A stretch of DNA of 64,000 nt from Novosphingobium clariflavum (GTDB lineage Bacteria; Pseudomonadota; Alphaproteobacteria; Sphingomonadales; Sphingomonadaceae): the NCBI RefSeq assembly GCF_026420865.1, contig NZ_JAPCWC010000008.1:62001-126000 (forward strand), read 5' to 3'. The translations under genes were made by a program, and so were the position numbers. Each line of letters starts with the position of its first letter. The first letter of the stretch is position 1. Below the pieces are notes generated by a model that did not search any database, was not told where the DNA came from, and worked only from the letters and a program-made list of their open reading frames with translations. This document shows positions 52,583 through 64,000 of the stretch, piece after piece.

Positions 52583-53767
52583 TCAGGCCATCAGCACCTT
52601 GTCGAGAGCGAGGCGGAACTTCTGCATTTCTTCCGCCGAGCCCACCGTCACGCGCGACATCGTCGGATAGGCGCTCCACGAACGACCGATCTGCACGCCT
52701 TGCGCCAGCAGCGCCTCCATCATCGCCTTGGGCGCCTTGCCGCCCCAGTCGACCATGAACATGTTCGCATGGCTGCCCGGCAGCACCTTGAGACCGCGCT
52801 TCTCGACATGGGCGATGCTTGCCTCGCGCGCGGCGATCATCTGGTCACGGCGGGCCTTGATCTGGTCGGCCAGCGTCAGCGAGGCGGTGCCGCAGGCCAC
52901 CGCCGTCATCGGCAGCATCGAGGTGACCTGCCCACCGTCGTAGCGCATCATCTTCTCGTGCAGCGCCGGCGAGCCGAGCGTCAGGCCGAGCCGCATGCCC
53001 GCCATGCCGAACAGCTTGGAGAAGGTGCGCATCACCAGCACGTCGTCGCGCGAGGCGGCGAGCTTCGCGGCGTTTTCGGTGCCGGCGAAGTGGATATAGG
53101 CCTCGTCCACCAGCAGGACCGCGTCCTTGGGCTTGTTCTCGGCCAGCCAGACGATGTCGGCGATCGGCGTCAGCGTACCGGTCGGGTTGTTGGGCGAGCA
53201 GATATAGTAAAGCCCGGCGTTGGGATCGGCGGCCAGCATGGCCTTGACGTCGTGCCGGTAATCCGAGGTGAGCGGCACCTTGGTGACCTTGGCGCCGATC
53301 CAGGCGCCGGTGCGCCAGATCGATTCGTAGGTCGGGTCCGCGGTGACGATCCCGCGCGAGGGCGAGGCGAACGTGATCGCGGTGCGGCTGAGCGGGTCGC
53401 TCGATCCCGGCCAGGCGACCACGCGATCCTCGGGAATGCCCTCGACCTGGGCAACGGCGGCAAAGAGCTTGGCGTGATCGTCGTTGGGCTCGTAGCGATT
53501 GCCTTGCGAGACGATCGCCATGGCCGCCTGCGCGCCGGCCGGAAACGGCCCGGTCCAGCATTCGTTGGCGCCGATGCGCACGGCGCCGACCGCGGCCTTG
53601 GCGGCCTGCTGCGCGCTCGCCGGCATGACCTGCATCGCCGCCATGCCGCCGCCCAGCAGCGCCGCGATCTTGCCCAGGTTGCGGCGCGAATAGCCGCGCG
53701 CCAGCAGGTCCTGCGTTACCTCTTCACCGCCGATACGCTCGGCCAGCATGTCTTGCTCAAGCTGCAT
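52583..53767 (-). CDS. PLP-dependent class I/II aminotransferase with twin-arginine export signal
   Basis: The 394-residue product has fold-type I aminotransferase motifs close to HisC: SPNNPTGTL (Asn), LLVDEAYIHF (Asp), MRTFSKLFGMAGMRLG (PLP lysine in the SK step) and a C-terminal Arg region (PTMSRVTVGS). The first 55 residues are a twin-arginine leader: YSRRNLGKIAALLGGGMAAM, then ASAQQ. Export of a folded PLP enzyme to the periplasm is thus predicted. It lies downstream of TauE/SafE and TBDR genes on the same strand. The amino substrate is unknown. Histidinol phosphate is unlikely for a periplasmic enzyme. Confidence 0.88.
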   Translation of the reverse strand: MQLEQDMLAERIGGEEVTQDLLARGYSRRNLGKIAALLGGGMAAMQVMPASAQQAAKAAVGAVRIGANECWTGPFPAGAQAAMAIVSQGNRYEPNDDHAKLFAAVAQVEGIPEDRVVAWPGSSDPLSRTAITFASPSRGIVTADPTYESIWRTGAWIGAKVTKVPLTSDYRHDVKAMLAADPNAGLYYICSPNNPTGTLTPIADIVWLAENKPKDAVLLVDEAYIHFAGTENAAKLAASRDDVLVMRTFSKLFGMAGMRLGLTLGSPALHEKMMRYDGGQVTSMLPMTAVACGTASLTLADQIKARRDQMIAAREASIAHVEKRGLKVLPGSHANMFMVDWGGKAPKAMMEALLAQGVQIGRSWSAYPTMSRVTVGSAEEMQKFRLALDKVLMA

Positions 53768-53808
53768 CTTTCAAACTCCTTCTCGAATCAGGTGGCAGTC
53801 GGATTGGG

Positions 53809-54636
53809 TCAGATTTTCAGGGCGTTGTGGAACATGACCATGGAGATCACGATCAGGTAGACGCCGAAGATCCGCTTCAGCATGCGCGGCTCCAGCCAGT
53901 GCGCGGCGGCCACGCCGAGCGGCGCGGTGAGGACCGACATCGAGGCGATGGCGAGCGTCGCGGGCACGTTGACGAAACCGAGCGAACCCCAGGGCAGGCC
54001 CTTGTCGTGCAGGCCGATGATGGCAAAGCCGATGGCGCTGGGAATGGCGATCAGCGTGCCGACGCCCGAGGCCGTGCCCACCGCCTTGTGGATCGAGCGG
54101 CCGCACAGCGTCATCACCATGATCGCGATGGTGCCGCCGCCGATGCCCAGCAGCGAGGAAAAGGTGCCGAGCCCGCCGGCGATGCCGACACGCAGCATGC
54201 CGGAGGGCATCTGGTCGGTGATCACCTTGTCGCCCATGCGCGGAACCAGGAAATTGAGGCTCATCAGCAGCACGCCCGAGGCGAAGACCATGGTGAGTAC
54301 CTTGCCGTCGACATGGCTGGCCAGCAGCACGCCGACGCCGTCGCCCAGCACCACCCAGGGCGCCCAGGACTTCAATATCTCGAAATCGACCGATCCGCGC
54401 TTGGCATGGCTCATGACCGAGCGGATCGAGGTGACGATGATCGTCGCCGCCGAAGTGCCGATGGCGACATGCGCGTACTGCGCATGGTCGCCGCCCAGCA
54501 GCGGCAGCATCAGCAACAGCGCGGGAACGACGATGAAGCCGCCGCCGATGCCGAAGACGCCGCCTGCGAAGCCGGCCACAAGGCCCGCTATCAGCAATCC
54601 CACTGCCGGCACCAGCCAGCCTACACTTTCCACCAC
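53809..54636 (-). CDS. TauE/SafE family permease (sulfite/organic anion exporter)
   Basis: The 275-residue product has eight hydrophobic segments and the two TauE repeats: GFAGGVFGIGGGFIVVPALL near the N-terminus and FSSLLGIGGGTIAIMVMTL in the second half. I start at GTG 54636 after AAGGGG. A second GTG follows directly. The family exports sulfite, sulfoacetate or related anions, or imports small organic acids. The gene lies between the TBDR and aminotransferase genes with gaps of 86 and 41 bases. Confidence 0.9.
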   Translation of the reverse strand: MVESVGWLVPAVGLLIAGLVAGFAGGVFGIGGGFIVVPALLLMLPLLGGDHAQYAHVAIGTSAATIIVTSIRSVMSHAKRGSVDFEILKSWAPWVVLGDGVGVLLASHVDGKVLTMVFASGVLLMSLNFLVPRMGDKVITDQMPSGMLRVGIAGGLGTFSSLLGIGGGTIAIMVMTLCGRSIHKAVGTASGVGTLIAIPSAIGFAIIGLHDKGLPWGSLGFVNVPATLAIASMSVLTAPLGVAAAHWLEPRMLKRIFGVYLIVISMVMFHNALKI

Positions 54637-54722
54637 GTACAACCCCTTGTTTGCTATTCCAGGGAAACCTGGGAGCGGGAGCGCTGCCGTACCGCCGGCA
54701 GCCTCCCGCTCCGGACTTCGGA

Positions 54723-57350
54723 TCAGAACGTCAGGCTGAGCTTCGCGTAGTAGAAGCCGCCATTGATGCCGTAAGGCGAGTAGGTCGGGTATTTGCTCGA
54801 GGAGTAGCTGCGGCCGCTGACCCCGCGGGCGAGCTGCCACTTGCGGATGAGCTCGTAGGACCGCTCGGTCGGATACTTGTTGAACAGATTGTCCGCGCCG
54901 ATCGAGATCCGGATCGGATCGGCGATCTGGTAGGACAGCTCGAGGTCGGTGAGGAACGAGGACTTGACCGGGACCTTGATGTTCTGGCCGGCCACCGGGC
55001 TGCCGCTCGGCGCGGTCTCGATCTGGTAGACCTCGGAGTAGTAGCGCTCGCGCAGGTTCGCGCTGAACTTGCCGAGCGTCCAGAAGGCATTGGCGGTGGC
55101 GCGGAACCTGGGCGTGCTGTGCTCGAGTTCGACGACGCTGAAGTCGTCGATCAGCGCGGTCAGTTCGGGACTGATGGTGCTCGAGTAGAGCGCCGAGGGC
55201 AGGCCGTTGATGCCCTGCACCTTGTTGGCGTTGTAGTTGCCGTTGAGTGTCCAGTCGACGATGCCGAGGCTGCCGAGATCGGTCTGGTAATTGACCACCA
55301 GGTCGACGCCGCGGGTGCGCATCTTCACGCCGTTGACGAAAGTCTGCACCGCGACCGAGCCGTCGATGTTCCGCGAGACGCCGTCGTCGAGATAGAGCAC
55401 GTAGGAGGGGATCGCGGTGGCCTGGGTCCAGTCGGTCAGGGTGCCGCTGCCGCCCAGCGCCGCGTTGACTGCGCCCAGCACCGCCAGCTGGTTGTAGATG
55501 TTGTAGCTGTCGGCATCGTAGGGAAGGCAGCCCGACTGGGTCGAGCCGGCAGGACAGTAATTGCCGCTGAAGCCGTAGAAGGTGCTGGAGATCATGATGC
55601 GGTTGCGCACCGTGGTCTGGTAGGCATCGAGCGTGATCGTCAGCTTGGGCGCGGGGTTGAAGACGAGGCCGGCGCTGAAGCTGGTCGACTTCTCGGGCTT
55701 CAGCGCACCGAAGCCGAGCGCCTGCGCGGCGGCGGAACTGGGCGGCAGCACGCCGCCGATGTAGCCCGGGCCGACGTTGAGGCCCGAATAGCCGCCTTCG
55801 GCGAGCGTCGGCGCGCGGAAGCCGGTGCTCGCCGTGCCGCGCACCGCCACCGCATCGGTGAAGTCGTAGCGCGAGGTCAGCTTGAACACGGTGGTATCGC
55901 CGAAGTCGCTGTAGTGCTCGTGGCGGACCGCACCGTCGACGAGCCAGGCCTCGACCGGCTTCACCGAGAGGTCGAGGTACTGCGAGAAGTTGTTGCGCTT
56001 GTAGCTGCCGGCATCGTTCGGGCTGTAGCCGAAGAACGACTGCGCGCCGCCGCCGTAGTACGAGGCCGGATCGCCGGCGGTGATGCCGTACGTCTCATGC
56101 CGGTATTCGAGGCCCGCCGCAACGTTGAGCGGTTCGGCAAGGCCCACGTCGAACTGGTGCGTGAGGTCGAGCGTGTTGGTCCACTGGCTGGCCTTGAAGT
56201 CACCGTTGTGGAAGTGCGTGGGCGAGAAGCCGGTGTCGGCGTAAAGCTCGGCATTGCCCGAGTTCTCGACGTAGACGCGCACGATGTCCTTGCCGTAGGT
56301 CGAGGCGAAGTCGAAGGTGGTGTCGCCGATCAGGCCCTTGAAGCCGCCGGTGACGCTGTAGTCGGTCTCGTCGATATGCTCCTGCGGCGCGAAGCCACTG
56401 GGGTACATGCCGGGGATGACCGTGGGCGCGCGGGTGTTCTCGTAGGCGCGCGCATCCTTGTGGCCGTAGCTGCCGAAGCTGTAGATCTCGTAGTCGCCGA
56501 ACTCGTAGCCGGCGTTGTAGCTGACCACCGTCTGGTCGATGCGCGGATCGCCGATGATGCGGTTGGTGTAGGGATAGCCGGGAAGGTCCTTGACGCCCGG
56601 ATAGCCGTGCTCTGCATAGTAGATCGACTGCGGGTTGATGTCGCCGCGGAAGCTGTAGTCCTTGAACTTCTTCTGCGCGGCAATGTTGAGGTAGGCCCCG
56701 TCGAAGGGGGCCAGGCCGATGTCGCCCGAAATCGAATAGGTCTGGCCGCCCTGGTCCATGTACTGGCCGCCCATCACGTTGACGGTGCCGCCGTGATCGC
56801 TCTTCTTCTGGATGAAGTTGATGACGCCGGCGATGGCATCGGTGCCGTACTGGGCGGCGGCGCCGTCCTGCAGGACTTCGACGTGGTCGATCGATTCCGG
56901 CACGATGAAGCTGACGTCGGGCGCGGCGCTGCCGCCGAACGGCCCGCCCGCGACCGAGACGTTGGCGGTGCCGTGGCGGCGCTTGCCGTTGACGAGGATG
57001 AGCGTGTGGTTGGGCGACATGCCGCGCAGCTTCATCTGCAGGTTGTGCGCCTGGAGATCGCTGCCGAAGGATTGCACCTGGATCGAGGGAAGGTTCTGCG
57101 CAAGGCTCTGGACCAGATCCGGCTGGCCGGTGCGGCCCAGCGCCTCGCTGCTCATGATCTGGATCGGCGCCGGGCTGTCCGCAGCCTTCATGCCGATCGT
57201 GCGCGTGCCGGTGACGATGATCGCGCCGGTGGCGGTATCTGCCGCTTCGGTCGCCTCTCCTTCGACCGGCTCGTCCGCCAGTGCCGGGGCGGACCCCATG
57301 ATGAGCGCTGCTGCCAGCGCCGATGCCGATACGGATACCCTGTACTTCAT
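54723..57350 (-). CDS. TonB-dependent receptor of unknown substrate
   Basis: This 875-residue receptor has a signal peptide (VSASALAAALIMGSAPALAD), a TonB-box-like AIIVTGTRTIGM, a plug (QPDLVQSLAQNLPSIQVQSF; LRGMSPNHTLILVNGKRRHG; VEVLQDGAAAQYGTDAIAGV) and a barrel ending YAKLSLTF. It is a different subclass from the two carbohydrate TBDRs, closer to receptors with the NGKRRH signature seen for varied organics in sphingomonads. The operon with TauE/SafE and a Tat-exported aminotransferase suggests an amine- or sulfur-containing ligand, as inference. Confidence 0.94.
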   Translation of the reverse strand: MKYRVSVSASALAAALIMGSAPALADEPVEGEATEAADTATGAIIVTGTRTIGMKAADSPAPIQIMSSEALGRTGQPDLVQSLAQNLPSIQVQSFGSDLQAHNLQMKLRGMSPNHTLILVNGKRRHGTANVSVAGGPFGGSAAPDVSFIVPESIDHVEVLQDGAAAQYGTDAIAGVINFIQKKSDHGGTVNVMGGQYMDQGGQTYSISGDIGLAPFDGAYLNIAAQKKFKDYSFRGDINPQSIYYAEHGYPGVKDLPGYPYTNRIIGDPRIDQTVVSYNAGYEFGDYEIYSFGSYGHKDARAYENTRAPTVIPGMYPSGFAPQEHIDETDYSVTGGFKGLIGDTTFDFASTYGKDIVRVYVENSGNAELYADTGFSPTHFHNGDFKASQWTNTLDLTHQFDVGLAEPLNVAAGLEYRHETYGITAGDPASYYGGGAQSFFGYSPNDAGSYKRNNFSQYLDLSVKPVEAWLVDGAVRHEHYSDFGDTTVFKLTSRYDFTDAVAVRGTASTGFRAPTLAEGGYSGLNVGPGYIGGVLPPSSAAAQALGFGALKPEKSTSFSAGLVFNPAPKLTITLDAYQTTVRNRIMISSTFYGFSGNYCPAGSTQSGCLPYDADSYNIYNQLAVLGAVNAALGGSGTLTDWTQATAIPSYVLYLDDGVSRNIDGSVAVQTFVNGVKMRTRGVDLVVNYQTDLGSLGIVDWTLNGNYNANKVQGINGLPSALYSSTISPELTALIDDFSVVELEHSTPRFRATANAFWTLGKFSANLRERYYSEVYQIETAPSGSPVAGQNIKVPVKSSFLTDLELSYQIADPIRISIGADNLFNKYPTERSYELIRKWQLARGVSGRSYSSSKYPTYSPYGINGGFYYAKLSLTF

Positions 57351-58295
57351 CTAGGCCCCCTTGCCTGGTTCATGTCCACGGTTACGGCCTCTCCCTGTGT
57401 CTCGCGGTCACCCTGCCTGCGCCCGGCACGCGCACCCTCCCCCGCCGCCGAAATGCCCCCGACGGCCGGACAACGGCCCGAAGGCCGCCCGGAAAGCGCG
57501 TGCACGCAAACGGCGCCGGACCGGGCCCTTGCGAAAGGGCGGCCGAAGCGCGTCTGAAGCAGAACGCCGCGAATTGAGTTCATTCGGGAAACGCTGCAGG
57601 CCCCGTCGCCCCGGATGCCGCATCACGGCGACATCGCTGCAGGCACGCCGGACCGGCGGTCACCTCATGGCGAGGTCCTGATCTTGCAGGATGACGCGCC
57701 TCCTGCCGGCATCACGGCCGCAGCAGGTCGCCCGGAGCAAGGCTCCGCCTCATGGACACACTACGATGCGACCACGTTCCCTGAAATTTTTCTATGTATA
57801 TTTGAAATGCACCAAAAACGATTTCATCAATGCGTAATCAACGCCGATATAGGCACGCGAATTCCCGAAGAACATTGACCAGCCCCCTCATAAAGTTGGT
57901 CCTGCGTGTTTCCTTCGGACATCGACCCCTGGAAATATTATTTTGTAATATTATTTCGTTTCTGTTGCTCGACCGTATTTGAAATTTTTCGCGTGTCAAC
58001 GCGGTGCGAGGTCAATTTTGCCCACTCAAGATTATGTGCGCCCAGCGTCAAATTGATCGCAAACGAATGCACTTCGAAACGGCATATTCTGCCGCGCAGC
58101 TCGGCGCAAAAGGCCATCCCGCTGCCCACTTTTCACTGGAACGACCGTCTCATGAATGAGACATTCCCGCCTCTATCCGGACTCGACCGGAATTGCGTCC
58201 GGACTGCAATCGATAGCAGGATAACCGCGCCTGAATCGATACCTTGCAGCTCAAGCGAAGCGGCGGGTCATGATGGCGGAGAAGGACGACCGAGA
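57351..58295. other. Long divergent intergenic region between the TBDR and the GAF-Fis regulator
   Basis: I see no convincing gene in 945 bases. 57351-57760 is GC-rich. From about 57770 to 58060 the sequence is markedly AT-richer (for example GAAATTTTTCTATGTATATT), unlike the rest of the window, and probably holds promoters and binding sites for both directions. In-frame codons upstream of the regulator start at 58296 are open to 57906, but have no protein-like features. Confidence 0.5.
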
Positions 58296-59270
58296 ATGGC
58301 CAGCGACAAGCTGAATCACAGCGATCAGGTCATGCACACCGTGCATCAGGGCAATGCCGCAGCGGTGTCCGCCGTGGCCGCATCCTGGTGCCGCTCCGCG
58401 CTGCATCACGGTCTCGACCCCGCCGCCTCGCGCAAGGGTGAGCGAATCGGCGGCACCTCGCTCACCGTCCTGCGCGAAAGCAGCGGTGAACTGATCGCTG
58501 CGGCCACTCCCGCGCTCGACCAGCTGTTCGGCAGCGTCGGCCGCACGGGATGCTGCGTCATCCTCTCCAACATCGACGGCGTGGTGATCGAGGCACGTAC
58601 CGGCGCCAGCGACGTGGCCCTGTTCGATTCGATCGGCCTGGCCCCCGGCGGCCAGTGGGGCGAGGCGGCCGAGGGCACCAACGGCATCGGCACCTGCCTT
58701 GTCGAGCAGCGCCCGGTGACGATCCTGCGCGGCGAGCATTTCGCCAGCCGCAACATCGGCGTCAGCTGCATGGACGCCCCGGTCTTCGATCCCGAGGGAC
58801 GACTGGTCGCCGCGCTCGACGTCTCGAGCGCGCGCGCCGACCACGGCGAGGCGATGGCGACGATGATCGCCGCGCTGGTCCAGGACGCCGCCCGCCAGAT
58901 CGAGCGCGACTACTTCTGCATGCGTTATGCCGATGCCCGCATCGTCTACAGCCCCGACCGCCAGGGCAGCGTGCCGCGCGGACGCGGGATCTCGCTGCTG
59001 GCGGTCGACCGCGACGACCTGGTGATCGGCGCCACCCGCGCCGCGCGCCTCAGCCTGCGGCTCGGCACCAACCCGTTCGATCGCCCGCGCCCGCTGGCCG
59101 ACGTGATGGGCGATTCGTCCAGCAGTTTCGACGACAGCGAGCGCGCGATCCTGCGCCAGGCGCTGGCGCGTTCGGGCGGCAACGTCACCCGCGCCGCCCG
59201 CGACCTCGGCATCGGCCGCGCCACCATGTACCGCCGCATGGAACGCGTGGGCATCTCGCCGGGACAATAA
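58296..59270 (+). CDS. AcoR-like GAF and Fis-HTH regulator lacking the AAA+ domain
   Basis: This 324-residue protein starts MASDKLNHSDQVMHTVHQGN. It has a CxR-type opening (AASWCRSALHHGLDPAASRK), a GAF domain (about 70-195, with GQWGEAAEGTNGIGTCLVEQ as in AcoR) and a C-terminal Fis HTH (GGNVTRAARDLGIGRATMYR). The sigma-54-interacting AAA+ module with GAFTGA, normally between them, is absent. It probably works as a sigma-70-type regulator. It is divergent from the TBDR operon and upstream of an aldehyde dehydrogenase, the usual AcoR partner. Confidence 0.9.
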   Translation: MASDKLNHSDQVMHTVHQGNAAAVSAVAASWCRSALHHGLDPAASRKGERIGGTSLTVLRESSGELIAAATPALDQLFGSVGRTGCCVILSNIDGVVIEARTGASDVALFDSIGLAPGGQWGEAAEGTNGIGTCLVEQRPVTILRGEHFASRNIGVSCMDAPVFDPEGRLVAALDVSSARADHGEAMATMIAALVQDAARQIERDYFCMRYADARIVYSPDRQGSVPRGRGISLLAVDRDDLVIGATRAARLSLRLGTNPFDRPRPLADVMGDSSSSFDDSERAILRQALARSGGNVTRAARDLGIGRATMYRRMERVGISPGQ

Positions 59271-59458
59271 CCGGCGCAGCGGCGGGCAGCGAAAGCGGCG
59301 CCCCCGACCAATCCCCCCCCCAATCCTCCGGCCAATCCGCCCCCCCCCTACCTGCAAGCACAGGCCGCCCATCCTGCTTGTGCGACCGCCATGCCCGGCC
59401 GCCGCGAAATGGCGGCTTTGCGGGCCCCGGCGCCTGTTCCGGCCGAGTGTTTCGCGGT

Positions 59459-59486
59459 TGTGACGGCAGCCCGCGCGACCGTCTCA
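59459..59486. promoter_or_regulatory. Dyad upstream of the aldehyde dehydrogenase gene, candidate operator
   Basis: TGTGACGG (59459-59466) is matched by CCGTCTCA (59479-59486), a near-perfect inverted repeat (7 of 8) with a 12-base spacer. It lies 120 bases before the start codon. The Fis-type regulator upstream is a natural candidate to bind. Confidence 0.45.
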
Positions 59487-59513
59487 CCCGCGATACACCC
59501 GGCCCGGCGGCTT

Positions 59514-59539
59514 GGGGCGCCCCCCTGTCTGGGCGCCCC
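59514..59539 (+). other. GC-rich hairpin in the leader of the aldehyde dehydrogenase gene
   Basis: GGGGCGCCC (59514-59522) and GGGCGCCCC (59531-59539) form a perfect 9-bp stem with an 8-base loop. There is no T-run. It could be a leader structure or a weak terminator of the upstream transcript. Confidence 0.65.
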
Positions 59540-59605
59540 GGAAGCTGACACTCTTCACGCCAAGGACGGGCAACCCGCCCGGACCACATAGAGAGGATCA
59601 AGACC

Positions 59606-61132
<1,527 letters not shown>

Positions 61133-61139
61133 TCGCCTT

Positions 61140-61165
61140 GCCGCTGCCCCGACGCGGGCAGCGGC
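61140..61165 (+). terminator. Hairpin after the aldehyde dehydrogenase gene
   Basis: GCCGCTGCCC (61140-61149) pairs perfectly with GGGCAGCGGC (61156-61165), seven bases past the stop. A T-run is missing, so termination may be only partial. Confidence 0.65.
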
Positions 61166-61329
61166 CTTGAACACCGCGTTACCCTGCGGGGTCGCACCAG
61201 CCCGGCGCGGGCGCGTCATGCGCTCTCTCCCAAGCGCCCGCGTCGGGCATTTTCCGTAACCGCGCATTTTCGACACGACAAGGCGTGCGGCCGTAAGAGC
61301 TTCACGCCACAGGGAAGGATTATCCGAAC

Positions 61330-62100
61330 ATGACGAACCGCCAGATTGCTGCGGCGTGCCTCGCCGCGGCCCTCTCCAGTCTTGCCTGCGCTCCGGCGGC
61401 CTCGGCGCAGGATGCCGCAGCCGCCACCGACAGTGCTGCGCAGCCCCCTGCCCCAAACAGCGCCCCAAATAGCGCCAATACCAAGCCGGCATCCGATCTC
61501 TCGGTCAGCGTCACGCTCAAGGGCACGACCGACTACGTCTGGCGCGGCGTCAGCCAGTCGGACAACGACCCGGCCGTGTTTGCGGTCGTGAACCTCGGCT
61601 ACAAGGGCTTCTATCTCGGCGCCGAGACCGAGAACGTGCGCTTTGCCGGCATCAAGCAGGAATGGGACATGTGGGGCGGCTATGTCGCCAGGCTGGGCGG
61701 CGGGGTGGCGCTCGATGTCGGCTTCGTGCGCTATGGCTATGTCGATGCGCCGATCGACATCGACACCTTCGAGGTGAAGGCGGCGCTGTCGGGCAAGGTC
61801 GGCCCGGCCTCGGTCAGCCTCGCGGGGTATCACACCTGGGACTATTTCGGGACCGGCGAGAACGCCACTTACGTCGAACTGGGCGCCTCCGCGCCGGTGA
61901 TCGACAAGCTCTCGATCTCGGCGGCCGCCGCGCGCCAGCAGATCGACCGCCTGAGCGACTACACGACCTGGAATGCGGGCCTGAGCTATCAGGTCCTGCC
62001 CGGCGCCTCGGTCGACCTGCGTTATTACGACACCGACCTCGACAAGCTCGGCAGGCTGTCGAAAGCCCGCGTGGTCGGCGCCTTCACCGTCACGTTCTGA
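61330..62100 (+). CDS. TorF family putative porin
   Basis: This 256-residue outer-membrane protein has a signal peptide (MTNRQIAAACLAAALSSLAC, cleavage after ASA). The family signature is LKGTTDYVWRGVSQSDNDPA. Alternating beta strands follow, and it ends GAFTVTF with terminal Phe. TorF (Gcw_chp) proteins are common sphingomonad porins. AAGGA precedes ATG 61330. It may supply diffusion for the aldehyde or alcohol route, which is inference. Confidence 0.92.
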   Translation: MTNRQIAAACLAAALSSLACAPAASAQDAAAATDSAAQPPAPNSAPNSANTKPASDLSVSVTLKGTTDYVWRGVSQSDNDPAVFAVVNLGYKGFYLGAETENVRFAGIKQEWDMWGGYVARLGGGVALDVGFVRYGYVDAPIDIDTFEVKAALSGKVGPASVSLAGYHTWDYFGTGENATYVELGASAPVIDKLSISAAAARQQIDRLSDYTTWNAGLSYQVLPGASVDLRYYDTDLDKLGRLSKARVVGAFTVTF

Positions 62101-62109
62101 AGCCGCGCA

Positions 62110-62140
62110 GTCCGGCCGGGGCGATGCCCGGCCGGACTTT
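62110..62140. terminator. Terminator between convergent torF-like and GH2 genes
   Basis: GTCCGGCCGGG (62110-62120) pairs perfectly with CCCGGCCGGAC (62127-62137), followed by TTT. It serves the plus-strand gene. Confidence 0.85.
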
Positions 62141-62144
62141 CGTC

Positions 62145-64000
<1,856 letters not shown>

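Larger units (their letters stand above)
59271..59605 (+). other. Regulatory region upstream of the aldehyde dehydrogenase gene
   Basis: The stretch carries no gene. It holds an inverted repeat (59459-59486), a strong hairpin (59514-59539) and the AGAGGA ribosome binding site of the dehydrogenase. No sigma-54 consensus is seen, in keeping with the truncated activator. Confidence 0.55.

Noticed and set aside
54651..57557. An open frame of nearly 970 codons on the plus strand opposite the third TBDR
   Set aside because: Composition is that of an antisense shadow (runs of RDRV, EVEV, AAGD), and the TBDR on the other strand has a signal peptide, plug and barrel end.
57615..57878. An 87-codon plus-strand frame in the region between the TBDR and the GAF-Fis regulator
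   Set aside because: No ribosome binding site, mixed composition across a GC shift, and no motif.
59271..59605. A sigma-54 promoter for the aldehyde dehydrogenase gene, expected for an AcoR system
   Set aside because: No GG-N10-GC arrangement in a TGGCAC-N5-TTGC context was seen, and the adjacent regulator lacks the AAA+ module.

Overview
This window reads as a chromosome segment of a high-GC alphaproteobacterium of the order Sphingomonadales, most like Novosphingobium, Sphingobium or Sphingomonas. The pointers are the rimP-nusA-ylxR-infB block with an alphaproteobacterial YlxR/L7Ae fusion, a DUF1476 (ATP synthase zeta inhibitor) gene, carotenoid hydroxylase CrtZ, a TorF-type porin, three large TonB-dependent receptors (TBDRs) beside glycoside hydrolase genes, and intergenic repeats. 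No database search was possible, so the genus is an inference. I saw no rRNA, tRNA, CRISPR array, prophage or intact transposase.

Layout. 1-4429 (minus): translation/transcription block rimP-nusA-ylxR-infB, with infB cut by the window edge. 4932-6750 (minus): a small JAMM/RadC-like protein, a membrane protein, a helical protein and a membrane-anchored LuxR-type regulator. 6920-11084: phage-shock-type envelope stress locus with PspF divergent from a sigma-54 promoter that reads a small membrane protein, PspA, PspC and four tandem PspB-like proteins. 11154-18766: housekeeping and envelope genes (PAP2 family, hexapeptide acetyltransferase, NadE, SufE, DUF454, L,D-transpeptidase, lipoprotein, CrtZ). 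19370-23204: leuC, a 53-codon membrane peptide, leuD, DUF1476, BolA and monothiol glutaredoxin. 23670-27532: NUDIX, MFS, PilZ and BASS-family genes.

27699-39896 is an alpha-glucan (maltodextrin/starch) utilisation locus: GH97, GH13 alpha-glucosidase and secreted GH13 alpha-amylase beside a TBDR on the minus strand, with a LacI regulator and an MFS sugar transporter on the plus strand. Outer-membrane uptake, periplasmic hydrolysis, inner-membrane transport and repression by LacI fit together. 40050-51104 holds a second TBDR, a small beta-barrel, a protein with two TonB-C-like domains, and a beta-galactan module (GH53 endo-galactanase, GH2 beta-galactosidase, FadR-type GntR regulator). A second GH2 beta-galactosidase runs off the right edge.

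52583-57350 carries a compact same-strand set: TBDR, a TauE/SafE permease and a PLP aminotransferase with a twin-arginine export signal. It diverges from a GAF-Fis regulator without the AAA+ module (58296-59270), followed by an ExaC/AldB-type aldehyde dehydrogenase and a TorF porin. This is the least conventional part of the window and the best candidate for an undescribed pathway.

The window is also rich in small repeats: four copies of a palindromic intergenic element whose ends supply stop codons of flanking genes, two copies of a second palindromic repeat, a 270-bp MITE-like element with perfect 34-bp terminal inverted repeats inserted at CTAG, and tandem repeats at both ends of the first TBDR gene.
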